Positions 1 to 8,679 of a stretch of 64,000 nucleotides of DNA are shown piece by piece; position 1 is the stretch's first letter, and each line of letters starts with the position of its first letter. The notes below the pieces were generated by a model. The model had not been told where the DNA came from and did no database searches. It was given only the letters and a program-made list of their open reading frames with translations. Both the position numbers and the translations under genes were made by a program. The stretch is from Jiella sonneratiae (lineage in GTDB: Bacteria > Pseudomonadota > Alphaproteobacteria > Rhizobiales > Rhizobiaceae): NCBI RefSeq assembly GCF_017353515.1, contig NZ_JAFMPY010000010.1, forward strand, positions 1 through 64,000, read 5' to 3'.

Positions 1-279
1 GCCGCCATCGCCGGCGCCACGATCGCGAACCTTCGCCCGCTTGACGGGGACCGGGCCGATGCCGGTCTGGATCGCCCGCTCCGGGCCATGACCGTGGCGC
101 ACGAAGCGGGCCCGGCCGTCGCCCAGCCGCTCCTCTTTCATCGCAGCAAGAAAGGCAGCGGCTTCCGCCTCGACCGCCTCGGCAAGAAGACGCCGGGCAC
201 CGTCGCGCAGGACTGTGGTCAGGGGATCATCAATCGTGTCGGGATGTCGAAATGCGGAAACGGTGCTATCCGTCGTCAT
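1..279 (-). CDS. IS256-family transposase, N-terminal 93 residues (runs off window)
   Basis: DDE transposase of the IS256 (Mutator-like) group, which moves the element by copy-paste through a circular intermediate. Translation from ATG at 279 gives the conserved N-terminal region of the family: an acidic start, then a stretch containing LLAEAVEAEAAAFLAA, then the RHGHGPERAIQTGIGPVPV segment. The catalytic DDE residues would lie beyond the window. The frame is open to the window edge, so the copy may be intact. Its insertion in a MaoC gene explains the loss of the left-hand catabolic module. Confidence 0.85.
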   Translation of the reverse strand, partial: MTTDSTVSAFRHPDTIDDPLTTVLRDGARRLLAEAVEAEAAAFLAAMKEERLGDGRARFVRHGHGPERAIQTGIGPVPVKRAKVRDRGAGDGG

Positions 280-374
280 GGGCGTATCGCTCCTACGGGA
301 GGTTCTGGCAGGCTTGATCACCCGCCTCGATACGCCGCCTCTCTCAGACCGTCATCACCCAGCTTCCGCCATAG
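1..374 (-). mobile_element. IS256-family insertion sequence, 5' end (partial)
   Basis: The leftmost bases carry the start of an IS256-type transposase reading off the window edge. The upstream terminal region reads inward from about 374 as GAGCTATGGCGGAAGCTGGG. The boundary is inferred from where the flanking MaoC reading frame stops making sense, directly after its Gly-Asp-Glu residues at 375-383. The other end and any target duplication lie outside the window. Confidence 0.75.
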
Positions 375-485
375 CTCATCGCCGGTGGCGGCGATATACA
401 TCGCCCCGTCCGCCTCGGTGATGGTCTTCGACACGCTGACCCGGTCGCCGACCGAGAGTTCGTCGATGCTCTTGAGATCGTACAT
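375..485 (-). pseudogene. MaoC-type dehydratase fragment cut by the IS element
   Basis: The 37 codons from ATG at 485 read MYDLKSIDELSVGDRVSVSK and then TITEADGAMYIAATGDE. This is the N-terminal half of a MaoC hot-dog domain up to the Gly-Asp of the GDxNPxH active-site motif. The sequence then jumps into the IS terminal region and meets a stop at 318. It begins 5 bp after the preceding CoA-transferase, as expected of a co-transcribed enoyl-CoA hydratase. The catalytic His is gone, so it cannot be functional. The rest of the gene may survive left of the window. Confidence 0.75.
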
Positions 486-490
486 CGCGT

Positions 491-1486
491 TCAGTGCGCA
501 GCGGCGACGGGCACGAGGCGGGCCGCGCCGGTCACGGCCCTCTCCTCGCCGACCAAGCCCGCCAGACCTTGGCCGCTTCCAGCCGCGGCAGCCAATAAGC
601 GATCGTGTCCTGTTTCAGCCGCGCGGCGACCTTGCGATTGATTTCGCCCTTCCTCGCGAAGCAATCGTCGGCCGTAATCGGCGAGTTCCGGCATCTCCAG
701 CGCTTCGGCAAGCGCGCACGCAGTCGACATCGAGATGATCAGATGCCCGTCGCTCGCGGCGTGGATCCCATAAGGCGCCGGGCTGAACCAGGCGGCCAGC
801 CCGTCGCGGCCGCGCGGGGAATCGTGGGGAGCGCCGTTCATCCAGGCGGTGATCGACTCGGCCTGAAGATCGAGCGCGGCCTGGAGCATGTTGACCTCGA
901 CCCTGCGGGCAACGCCGGTGCGTTCGCGTTCGAACAGAGCGGCAAGGATCGCCGAGACGTAGATCGTTGCCGTGTGCTGGTCGATCGGCACGGTGCCGAC
1001 GGCGACCGGGCCGCTCTCGGCCGAGCCGGTATGAGCGGCGAGCCCTGACATCGCCTGAAGGAGGACATCCTGGCCAGGGCGGTCGCGGTAGGGACCGTCG
1101 GCACCGAAGCCGGTGCTGACGGCAAGGATCAGCCGTGGGTTCTCGGCCCGCATCACCGCCTCGGACAGGCCAAGCCGGTCGAGCGTGCCGGGGCGGAAAT
1201 TCTCAATCACCACGTCCGCCCGGCCAATCAGCCGCTTGATCGCGGCGATCCCGTCCGGCGATTTCAGATCGACGGCGATGGAGCGCTTGTTGCGACCCGT
1301 GGTCATGTGATTGACGGATGTGTCGTCGACGAAGTGGTTGGCGACCGCCCAGTTGCGCTGGAAGGCGCCGCCGATCGGCTCGACGGCGATCACGTCGGCG
1401 CCCATGTCGCCTAGAAACTGCGCTGCGGCGGGGCCGGACAGGAAGTGATTGAAGCTAAGGATCCTGATCCCGTCGAGGGCGCCCAT
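491..1486 (-). pseudogene. Family III CoA-transferase (CaiB/BaiF type), frameshifted and truncated
   Basis: The first 265 or so residues match family III CoA-transferases: an N-terminal LSFNHFLSGP segment, ADVVIENFRPG at 90-100, and PGQD with the catalytic Asp at 140. It is roughly half identical by eye to the intact paralogue at 15540-16772. Near 676-690 the frame breaks. The expected continuation, ADDCFARKGEINRKVAARLK followed by QDTIAYWLPRLEAAKVW, is found one frame over and itself ends early. The open frame gives 331 residues against about 410 for the paralogue. Together with the IS-split MaoC it forms a dead copy of a CoA-transferase/hydratase module. Confidence 0.8.
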
Positions 1487-1896
1487 CGCTGTCTCCGTCT
1501 CGATCTCGAAAAAGCCTTAAGCTCCCGATCGCAATGCGTGAATATCGCCTGCTATGGGAATGACGGGCGAGACAATTGGAAATGCTATAGTTCATCACCG
1601 GGCGGGATCACCGGTGTGGGCGCCCGACATCAATTCGGGCTCAAAGCGGGCCCGGCCCGCGCCACGGCATCGTCTCGAGGCGAGGCGGGTTCGCCTTCCA
1701 ATTCACCGGAGAATTCCTCGAGACGCCCGCGGTCGAGCGCAGGTGTAGAGGAAGGGGGCCAGCTCGTTGCACAAGCCGGCGACAGGGTCGTTTTGCTCTT
1801 GAGTCGAGGGCGTGGGGTCTGCGCTTGGTCGCGTCTCCATTCAGGAATTCCGTTCTGCGCCGAGATTTGATTCGAGATCGCAAACGGAGAGCGATC
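1487..1896. other. Intergenic stretch, no gene recognised
   Basis: Several overlapping short frames exist on both strands, but none has a ribosome binding site or a recognisable domain. Given the transposase and kinase scraps immediately to the right, it is probably insertion-sequence debris, which I could not place in a family. Confidence 0.4.
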
Positions 1897-1946
1897 TTGA
1901 GCAGACGAATCCTGACTGATGCCCAGTGGCATCGCATCGAAGAGCT
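1897..1946 (+). pseudogene. IS5-family transposase N-terminal remnant
   Basis: From a TTG at 1897 the frame reads LSRRILTDAQWHRIEEL, the typical beginning of IS5/IS427-group transposases (ILTDAQWxRIEPLLP). After about 17 codons it runs directly into an antisense iolC fragment. What remains is a deletion or recombination scar. Confidence 0.6.
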
Positions 1947-2147
1947 CTCGACGAAGCGGCTCTCGCCTTCGCCATGGCCGGCGACGCCCCAGAGGCTGGG
2001 ACGATAATCGATATCGAGCGCGGTCCGCGCTCCGTGCTTTCTGGCGAGCGCCAGGGCCTTCTTGACCGCCGCCTTGGTGCGCGGATGGCTGAGATGCGTG
2101 CCGGTCGCCCGACGCCGGCTGGAGAGACGACGCGAAGCGGCCTGCTT
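1944..2147 (-). pseudogene. IolC-like 5-dehydro-2-deoxygluconokinase remnant
   Basis: Minus-strand residues include TGTHLSHPRTKAAVKKALAL, ALDIDYRPSLWG and GHGEGESRFVES. These are hallmark segments of the PfkB-family kinase IolC of myo-inositol catabolism, from the middle of the protein. About 60 codons remain, with no start, no ATP-binding end and no catalytic base. It is fused at its 3' side to the IS5-type scrap. A functional inositol locus may have stood here, or the fragment arrived with the mobile DNA. Confidence 0.65.
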
Positions 2148-2181
2148 GACATGGGCGGCTGAAAGATCAACAAATCGCATA

Positions 2182-2197
2182 TCGATCAATTGATCGA
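2182..2197. promoter_or_regulatory. Perfect 16-bp palindrome, candidate operator of the sugar ABC operon
   Basis: TCGATCAATTGATCGA is self-complementary over all 16 bases. It lies 28 bp before the start codon of the binding-protein gene at 2226, between a TTGACA-like element (2146-2151) and the ribosome binding site. The SorC-family regulator encoded at the end of the same operon (7666-8679) is the natural candidate to bind it. This is inference from position and symmetry. Confidence 0.5.
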
Positions 2198-2225
2198 ATT
2201 GAGATCTCTATGGGAGGAGCATCCA

Positions 2226-3269
2226 ATGAAACTGTCCGCACTCTGCGCCGCCGCAGTGGGCGCCGCACTGGCGATCCTGCCTGTCCAGGCGAAGGCACAG
2301 GATCTCACCGGCAAGAAGATCGGCCTGGCGTCGCGCGAAATCACCAACGACTACAACCGTGACATCATCGCCGGCGCGCGGGAGGTCCTCGAGGCGGCAG
2401 GGGCCGAGGTCGTCGTCACCGATGGTGGCACCGATCCGCGCAAGCACAACGAGAACATCGAAAACCTGATCAATTCCGGCGTGGCAGGCATCATCGTCCA
2501 GCTCGGCAATGCCCAGCAGCTCGCGCCCGTGGTTGCCAAGGCCAACGAGGCGGGCATCCCGGTCGTCACCACGTCGGTCGGCTCCACCACCGAGGGCGCG
2601 CTGACCGATGTCGGCGGCGACGACGCGCTGATGTCGGCGATGATGAGCCGCGCGCTTCTGTCGAGCATCGACTATCAGGGTGACGTCTACGTCTTCTGGG
2701 TTCCGGGCGCGCCGCTCCTCGAAACCCGCAAGCGCGTCCTCGAGGCGATGGCTGCCGACTATCCGAAGGTGAAACTGCACGAAGTTCCGACCGAGCACAG
2801 CGTCGCCCGCGTCCAGACCCAGATGGAAGACCTCCTGACGGCCAATCCGGCGCCCGGCAGCATCGCCGCCGTGTGGGGCGCCTATGACCTGCTGACCTCA
2901 GGCGCGGTCGAGGCGATCCGCCGCAACGGCCGCACCGAAATCAAGGCGGCCTCGATCGACGGCGACCGCATCGGCTTCCAGATGCTGCTCGATCAGGACA
3001 GCCCCTTCGTCGCCACCGTCGTGCAGGACGTGCCGACGATCGGCCGCAAGGCCGCGCAGGCACTGCTCGACAAGCTGAACGGCAAAGAGGATTTTCCCTC
3101 CGCGCTCTACACCGACGCCTGGCTCGCGGTGCGCGGCAATGGCGTTGCCGCCGCGCAAAAGCGCTGGGGCGACGGCATCTGGGCCGATCTCGGCATGGAC
3201 AAGGCCGACGTGGAATCGCGCTATCCCCAGGACAAGGACCTCGTGGTCGTCCAGCCCGTGCTTCCCTGA
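2226..3269 (+). CDS. Sugar ABC transporter substrate-binding protein (Peripla_BP_4, RbsB-like)
   Basis: Periplasmic receptor that would deliver a sugar or sugar-like ligand to the membrane complex encoded next door. The 347-residue product starts at ATG 2226 behind a strong GGAGGAG. It has a signal peptide of about 24 residues ending in QAKA, then the two-lobed ribose-binding fold, with TDGGTDPRKHNENIENLI in the first lobe and a long C-terminal lobe to about residue 310. It is first in an operon with a fused ATPase-permease, a second permease, an amidohydrolase and a SorC regulator. A GC hairpin follows its stop codon. The ligand cannot be read from sequence. Confidence 0.9.
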   Translation: MKLSALCAAAVGAALAILPVQAKAQDLTGKKIGLASREITNDYNRDIIAGAREVLEAAGAEVVVTDGGTDPRKHNENIENLINSGVAGIIVQLGNAQQLAPVVAKANEAGIPVVTTSVGSTTEGALTDVGGDDALMSAMMSRALLSSIDYQGDVYVFWVPGAPLLETRKRVLEAMAADYPKVKLHEVPTEHSVARVQTQMEDLLTANPAPGSIAAVWGAYDLLTSGAVEAIRRNGRTEIKAASIDGDRIGFQMLLDQDSPFVATVVQDVPTIGRKAAQALLDKLNGKEDFPSALYTDAWLAVRGNGVAAAQKRWGDGIWADLGMDKADVESRYPQDKDLVVVQPVLP

Positions 3270-3285
3270 CCAGATTGCTGTTCGT

Positions 3286-3314
3286 GGCCGGCGGCCGCTT
3301 CGGGGGCGCCGGCC
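3286..3314 (+). terminator. Intercistronic GC hairpin after the binding-protein gene
   Basis: GGCCGGCG (3286-3293) pairs exactly with CGCCGGCC (3307-3314) around a 13-nt loop. No U-tract follows. It is probably an RNA-stabilising or partial-attenuation hairpin that raises expression of the binding protein over the membrane parts, rather than a full terminator. Confidence 0.6.
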
Positions 3315-3377
3315 GTTCATCTTCGGCACCCCGGCTCCTTCCACCGAAGAAGCCGGTCGGCTCTCGGTCCGCATTTC

Positions 3378-5924
3378 ATGGCTTTTGATTTCGATCCGCC
3401 CCGGCCTGCGCTGGAGTGCCGGAACATCCGCAAGGAATTTCCGGGCGTTCTTGCGCTCTCGGACGTTTCCCTTCAGGTCCGCAAGGGCGAGATCCACGCC
3501 CTTCTCGGGCAGAACGGCGCGGGCAAATCGACGCTTGTGAAGGTCTTGACCGGCGTCTACCGCCAGGAAGCCGGCGACATCCTCGTCGACGGCGAGGTGG
3601 TGCGCATGGACCGGGTGGCGGATGCCGAAGCCAACGGCATCGTGATCGTCCATCAGGATCAGCAGCTCGTCGCCCAGTTCGACGTGACCCGCAACGTCTA
3701 TCTCGGCATCGAGGAAACCACCGCAGCGGGCTTCCTGAAACTCGCCGAGATGCGCGCCGAGACCGCCAAGGCGCTGGCCAAGGTGGGCGCGTCCTTCACG
3801 CCCGATACGCTGATCCGCGATCTCAGCGTCGCCCAGCGCGAACAGGTGGCGATCGCCGCCGCCCTGCTGCGCAAGCCGCGCATCCTCATCCTCGACGAAC
3901 CGACCGCCTCACTCTCCGAAACGGAAGTGGCGCTGTTGTTCGACGTCGTCCGGCGACTGCGCGACGACGGCGTCACCATCGTCTACATCTCCCACTATCT
4001 CGACGAGGTGCTCGATCTCGTCGACCGGCTGACCGTATTGCGGGACGGCAAGCTGATCGCCACCCGCAATGTCGGCGAAACCTCGCGGGGGGAGATCATC
4101 AGGATGATGGTCGGCCGGGAGATTTCGCAGCTCTATCCCAAGGAAGAGGTGCCGATCGGCGAAACGGCGCTGTCGATCCGCGACCTTTCGGTCGGCAGCG
4201 CCGTGCGCGGCGTCAGTCTCGACATCCGCCGCGGCGAGATCTTCGGCCTTGCCGGGCTCATGGGTGCAGGGCGCTCCGAACTGGCGCTGGCGCTGATCGG
4301 CGCGCTGAAGCGGACCGGCGGTACCGTGACCTTGCATGGGAAGCCGTCGAATCCTTCCGGCCCGCAGGCCGCCATGGCGGCGGGCTTCGCCTTGATCCCC
4401 GAGGATCGCCGGCATGACGGGTTGATCGCCGATCTGTCGATGCGCGACAATCTGACCCTGCCCAACATCGCCAAATGGGCTCGCTTCGGCCTGATCAACC
4501 TCGGCGCCGAAAAGGCCGAGGCGCAGGCGCTGCAGCGCGACCTGTCGATCCAGCCGCCGAACACCGCCACGCTGACCCAGAATCTCTCCGGCGGCAATCA
4601 GCAGAAGGTCGTCATCGGGCGCTGGCTGCCGGGACATTCGGACATCTTCCTGTTCGACGAGCCGACGACCGGCGTCGACGTTGGCTCGAAGGTCGAAATC
4701 TACCGGCAGATGACCGCGCTTGCGCGCCGCGGCGCGGTCGTCATCCTGATCTCCTCCGACTTCGAGGAGATCGTCGGGATGTGCGATCGGGTCGCGGTAA
4801 TGCAGAAAGGGCGGGTCAACGCCCTGCTCGAACGCAACGAACTCGATGTCGCGACGGTGCTCTATCACGCCTCGGGCGGCGAGGAGGCCGAGCCGGGCGC
4901 AAAGCCGAAGGCGCCGCGAGCCGTGCCGACGGCGCCCGCCGAAAGCCCGCCCGGGACCGCCCGTCTCCGCGACGCCGCCGGCTTCGTCTCGCATTGGGGT
5001 GCACTCATCGGAATGCTCGCCACCCTCGCGGTGATCGCCTTCCTGGCGCCGGTGTTCCTCAGCCCCGGCAATCTTTTCGACGTTCTCAAGCAGGGGAGCG
5101 TTCTCGCCTTCATCGCGCTCGGCCTGACCCTGGTGCTCGTCGCCGGCGGGCTCGACGTCTCGGCCGGGGCGATCAGCCAGCTGACCTCGAATGTCGCCGC
5201 CGGTCTGATCGTCGGGGCGGCGGGCTCAGCGGCCGCGGTCGCTGCCGGTGTCGCGCTCGGCGCGGTGGTCGGCCTCGTCAATGCCGCTTTCGTGCTCGTC
5301 TTCGCCATGCCGCCCTTCGTCGCGACCCTCGGCGTGATGTTCGTCACCATGGGGGTGACGCTGCTCTACAATGGCGGCCAGGCAATCACCCTGGCCGGCG
5401 AGCCCGGCTTCTTCTATCTCGGCCAGGGCTATGTCGGACCGGTTCCGGCGGTGTTCATTCTGCTCGCCGTCCTCACTGCCATCCTGCACCTGTTCCTTTC
5501 CAGGACCCGCACGGGCCTGCGCATGTATGCGGTCGGGCAGAACCTGCCGGCGGCGAGACTGCGGGGCATAAGCCAGCCCCGCTATGCCACGGCCTCCTTC
5601 GTCATCGGCGGCGCGATCCTCGGCTTTTCCGGCGCCATCCTCGCCTCCTACAGCTATGGCGCCTCGGCGCTTGCGACCGGCATCGACTATCTGATCAGCG
5701 CGCTCGCGGCGGCCTTCCTCGGCTCCACCCTGTCGCGCAGCGGCCAGCTCAACGTCACCGGCACGGTGGTCGCGGCGATCTTCCTCGCCTCCCTGTCGAA
5801 CGGGCTGATCCTGATCGGCATTTCCAATCAGGCGCTCCCCGCCGTCCAGGGCGTGGTGCTCATCGCGTCGATCGCGATCGGCGTCGTCCGCCGGCGCGAG
5901 ATCGGCCAGATCCTTCTGTTCTAG
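3378..5924 (+). CDS. Fused sugar ABC ATPase (two NBDs) and permease, RbsA-RbsC type
   Basis: One 848-residue polypeptide combines what are normally two subunits of a ribose/xylose-type importer. NBD1 has Walker A GQNGAGKST (44-52), a signature-like LSVAQ (149-153) and Walker B ILILDEPT (169-176). NBD2 has the degenerate Walker A typical of RbsA (LMGAGRSE, about 294-301), LSGGNQQ (403-409) and FLFDEPT (424-430). An Ala/Pro-rich linker (about 500-535) leads into a BPD_transp_2 permease domain (about 536-848) with multiple hydrophobic helices. The frame is continuous across the join, with no stop or internal ribosome binding site. A separate permease follows 17 bp downstream, so the complex could be a fused/unfused heterodimer. 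Confidence 0.92.
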   Translation: MAFDFDPPRPALECRNIRKEFPGVLALSDVSLQVRKGEIHALLGQNGAGKSTLVKVLTGVYRQEAGDILVDGEVVRMDRVADAEANGIVIVHQDQQLVAQFDVTRNVYLGIEETTAAGFLKLAEMRAETAKALAKVGASFTPDTLIRDLSVAQREQVAIAAALLRKPRILILDEPTASLSETEVALLFDVVRRLRDDGVTIVYISHYLDEVLDLVDRLTVLRDGKLIATRNVGETSRGEIIRMMVGREISQLYPKEEVPIGETALSIRDLSVGSAVRGVSLDIRRGEIFGLAGLMGAGRSELALALIGALKRTGGTVTLHGKPSNPSGPQAAMAAGFALIPEDRRHDGLIADLSMRDNLTLPNIAKWARFGLINLGAEKAEAQALQRDLSIQPPNTATLTQNLSGGNQQKVVIGRWLPGHSDIFLFDEPTTGVDVGSKVEIYRQMTALARRGAVVILISSDFEEIVGMCDRVAVMQKGRVNALLERNELDVATVLYHASGGEEAEPGAKPKAPRAVPTAPAESPPGTARLRDAAGFVSHWGALIGMLATLAVIAFLAPVFLSPGNLFDVLKQGSVLAFIALGLTLVLVAGGLDVSAGAISQLTSNVAAGLIVGAAGSAAAVAAGVALGAVVGLVNAAFVLVFAMPPFVATLGVMFVTMGVTLLYNGGQAITLAGEPGFFYLGQGYVGPVPAVFILLAVLTAILHLFLSRTRTGLRMYAVGQNLPAARLRGISQPRYATASFVIGGAILGFSGAILASYSYGASALATGIDYLISALAAAFLGSTLSRSGQLNVTGTVVAAIFLASLSNGLILIGISNQALPAVQGVVLIASIAIGVVRRREIGQILLF

Positions 5925-5941
5925 CTCCGGGAGGCCGCATC

Positions 5942-6925
5942 ATGAGTCAGGTTCTCAGTCAACGATCAACGGGCGGAGCGGCCCTCGGCTTCCTGCGCGA
6001 CTACGGCGCGATCTTCGGCATGCTGGCGGTGCTCGCGATCTTCTACGTGATGCAGCCGGCCTTCGTGTCGCCGAACAACGTCCTCAACGTGCTGCGCCAG
6101 TCGGCGGTGCTGATCGCCATCTCGCTCGGCATGGCCGTCGTCATGTCGATGCGGGGCGTCGACCTGTCGGCCGCCCAGATCGCCGATGCGGCCGGGCTGA
6201 TCGCCGCGATGCTGATTCTCCACGGCCAGCCGGTGTGGATGGCCTTCGTGCTGCCCGTCGTCTTCGGTGTCGCGATCGGCGCGATCAACGGTCTCCTGAT
6301 GGCCTATGTCGGCGTGCCCGCCATCATCGGGACGCTCGGCATGATGTTCATCATCCGATCGGGCGAGTTGATCGCCACCAACGGCGCGGAGCCGCAGATC
6401 CTGTTCTCGCTGCCGCGCGGCATCACGGCGCCGTTCCTGTTTCTCGGCCAGGGCAGCCTCGGCCCTGTGTCGATGCTGATCATCCTCGCCGTCGTCCTGT
6501 TCGTCCTGGTTTACGGGCTGATGTCGCTGACGAGCTTTTCCCGCCGCGCTCGCGCCATCGGCGCCAATGTGCGCGCCGCCTATCTGGCGGGGATCCGCAT
6601 CCGCTGGGTCTTCGCGCTGGGCTTCGTCGTCTCGGGCGCCTTGGCGGCGATCGGCGGCGTGGCGCTCGCCTCGCGCACCGGTCTTGCCATGCCGCGCGGC
6701 GCCGAACCATTCCTGCTCGACGCATTCGCCGCGGTGTTCCTGGGCACGCTGTTTTCGAAGCAGGGCGGAGTGAGCATCCCCGGAACCCTGATCGGCGCGC
6801 TGTTCATCGGGTTCCTCGGCAACGGCCTGACGATCGTCGGGCTCGGGGCGCCCTATCGCTACGCCCTGAATGGCGGCTTCATCCTGTTGGCGATGATGGT
6901 GGGCGGGCTGAAGAAGCGCACATGA
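5942..6925 (+). CDS. Sugar ABC transporter permease (RbsC-like)
   Basis: Integral inner-membrane subunit, 327 residues, of the BPD_transp_2 family, with about nine hydrophobic segments and the conserved LGMAVVMSMRGVDLSAAQIA region typical of RbsC/XylH permeases. The start at 5942 is the first ATG after a good ribosome binding site (GGGAGG) and leaves a 17-bp gap after the fused ATPase-permease. It presumably pairs with the permease half of that fusion to form the translocation pore. Confidence 0.9.
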   Translation: MSQVLSQRSTGGAALGFLRDYGAIFGMLAVLAIFYVMQPAFVSPNNVLNVLRQSAVLIAISLGMAVVMSMRGVDLSAAQIADAAGLIAAMLILHGQPVWMAFVLPVVFGVAIGAINGLLMAYVGVPAIIGTLGMMFIIRSGELIATNGAEPQILFSLPRGITAPFLFLGQGSLGPVSMLIILAVVLFVLVYGLMSLTSFSRRARAIGANVRAAYLAGIRIRWVFALGFVVSGALAAIGGVALASRTGLAMPRGAEPFLLDAFAAVFLGTLFSKQGGVSIPGTLIGALFIGFLGNGLTIVGLGAPYRYALNGGFILLAMMVGGLKKRT

Positions 6926-6949
6926 ACGACCAAACAGAGGAAAAGGACG

Positions 6950-7666
6950 ATGACGATTATCGATTCCCACAATCACGTCGGCACGATCCGAAAGGCGCGT
7001 CAGTCCGGCGGCGATCTGGTCGCCAAGATGGACAAGGCCGGCGTCGAGAGGGCGGTGATGTTTCCCTTCGTCGAGGGCGATTTCACCAATGACGAGATCC
7101 GCGTCGCCCACAAGGAATTTCCCGACCGCCTGATCCCCTATTGCGCAGTCAATCCCTGGAACGCCGGCGCTCTCGACGAGCTGCGGCGATGCATCGAGAC
7201 CGACGGCTTCAAGGGGCTGAAGCTTCACCCGACGATCAACGGCTATCATCTTTCCGATCCGCTTCTCTGCGACCCTCTGTTCGAAGCTTGCGGAGAGTAC
7301 GGGATTCCGATCGTCGTCCACGGGGCGAGCGACCTGCGCAACTGTCCGCCGGAATTCGCGCTGATGGCCGCGCGCTTTCCCAATGTCACGCTGATCATGG
7401 CGCATATGGGGTTCTTCTGGTCGGTGGATCAGGCGATCCGTTTTGCCAACGAATATCCGAACCTCTACCTTGAGACCTCCCGCGTGCCGATCTTCGAAAT
7501 CCAGAAGGCGGTGAGCGAGGTTGGTGCCGACAAGGTGATCTGGGGTACGGATTCGCCCTTCGTGGACTATAAGCTGGAATTCGAGAAGATGAGCGGCGCG
7601 GCCGAAGATCGGGCAGCCTACGAAAAGATCGTCGGCGGAAACATCGCGCGTATCCTGAAGCTTTGA
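6950..7666 (+). CDS. Amidohydrolase family 2 metal-dependent hydrolase
   Basis: A compact 238-residue TIM-barrel hydrolase of the amidohydrolase-2 (PF04909) type. Visible metal and catalytic residues are the DSHNH motif (H7 and H9), H124 in VVHGAS, H152 in AHMG and D201 in WGTDSP. Relatives cleave lactones or decarboxylate ring acids, so a role as sugar lactonase or decarboxylase for the imported compound is plausible but unproven. It sits 24 bp after the permease and its stop overlaps the start of the regulator, so it belongs to the operon. It has no signal peptide. Confidence 0.8.
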   Translation: MTIIDSHNHVGTIRKARQSGGDLVAKMDKAGVERAVMFPFVEGDFTNDEIRVAHKEFPDRLIPYCAVNPWNAGALDELRRCIETDGFKGLKLHPTINGYHLSDPLLCDPLFEACGEYGIPIVVHGASDLRNCPPEFALMAARFPNVTLIMAHMGFFWSVDQAIRFANEYPNLYLETSRVPIFEIQKAVSEVGADKVIWGTDSPFVDYKLEFEKMSGAAEDRAAYEKIVGGNIARILKL

Positions 7667-8679
7667 TGGAGACTGCGGAGAAGGTGAAGAAATCGGTTCC
7701 GCGCTACCCGCCCGATACCACCGATCGCAGGCTCGATCTGGCGGCGCGCGCGGCCTGGCTTTCTTATGAAAAGCACCGGACCCAGGATCAGATCGCCAAG
7801 GAGATGCAGGTCTCCCGTCAGGTCGTCCAGCGCCTGATGGCGCTGGCGCACCGTTCCGGGTTGATCGAGTTTCGGCTCAATCACGTCCTGAAGGATTGCA
7901 TCGAGCTCGCCGAAGCGCTGCGGGATCGCTACGGCTTGCGCTACTGCGACGTCGCGCCGAACGAATCGGAGACGATCGAGGACATGGCGACGGTCGGCAG
8001 TCTCGGGGCGCGCTATCTCGAAACCATCCTGCCGCCGAACGAGTCTTTCACCCTCGGCGTCGGCAACGGCCGGACCATGCGCGAACTCTCCCGGCGGCTC
8101 GACCGGCGCGAACTGCCCAACTGCCGCTGCGTCTCGCTGATGGGCAATCTGACCCGCGACGGCAAGGCCAACAATCACGACGTCGTCACATGGGTGGCCG
8201 AGGCGTTGGGAGCGCAATGCTATCCGCGCCCCATGCCGATCATCACCAACACTGCCGAGGAATGCCGGGTGCTGCAGGCGCAGCCGGGCTATCTTTCGAT
8301 CAGCGGCCTGATCGCCGAGGCCGGGGTGCTGATCATGGGCATGGGCTTTTTCGGCGCGCGGTGCTCGCTCCTGGAGGACGGGTTCATTACCGAGGCGGAG
8401 GCACGCCAGGCGATCGCTGCCGGCGCCGTCGGGGAGATGCTGGGCTTTGCCATCGATCAGGACGGCCAGTTCGTCGACGCCGAGTATCACGATCGGCTGA
8501 CCTCCTATCGCCAGGAGCCGAACCAGGAACGGCCGGTGGTCATCGTCGCATCGGGCCTCCAGCGCGCCGCAGCGATCATCGCGGCCTGCAACGGCCGCCT
8601 CGTCAACGGCCTGATCACCGACGAGAACACGGCCCGCATCCTGCTCGACGAGGAGCGATCGAAGAAGGGCAACCGCTGA
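7666..8679 (+). CDS. SorC/DeoR-family sugar-responsive transcriptional regulator
   Basis: A 337-residue regulator with an N-terminal helix-turn-helix (QIAKEMQVSRQVVQRLMALA, about residues 43-62) and a C-terminal SorC sugar-binding domain containing the FTLGVGNGRTMRELSRRL segment. The ATG at 7666 overlaps the TGA of the amidohydrolase by one base, so the two are translationally coupled. SorC proteins usually repress or activate their own operon in response to a phosphorylated sugar. The palindrome at 2182-2197 is the likely target. An in-frame TTG at 7663 is a less likely start. Confidence 0.85.
   Translation: METAEKVKKSVPRYPPDTTDRRLDLAARAAWLSYEKHRTQDQIAKEMQVSRQVVQRLMALAHRSGLIEFRLNHVLKDCIELAEALRDRYGLRYCDVAPNESETIEDMATVGSLGARYLETILPPNESFTLGVGNGRTMRELSRRLDRRELPNCRCVSLMGNLTRDGKANNHDVVTWVAEALGAQCYPRPMPIITNTAEECRVLQAQPGYLSISGLIAEAGVLIMGMGFFGARCSLLEDGFITEAEARQAIAAGAVGEMLGFAIDQDGQFVDAEYHDRLTSYRQEPNQERPVVIVASGLQRAAAIIAACNGRLVNGLITDENTARILLDEERSKKGNR

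Noticed and set aside
5966-7405. A 479-codon minus-strand frame opposite the permease and amidohydrolase genes
   Set aside because: Antisense shadow; the plus-strand genes have clear domains and good ribosome binding sites.
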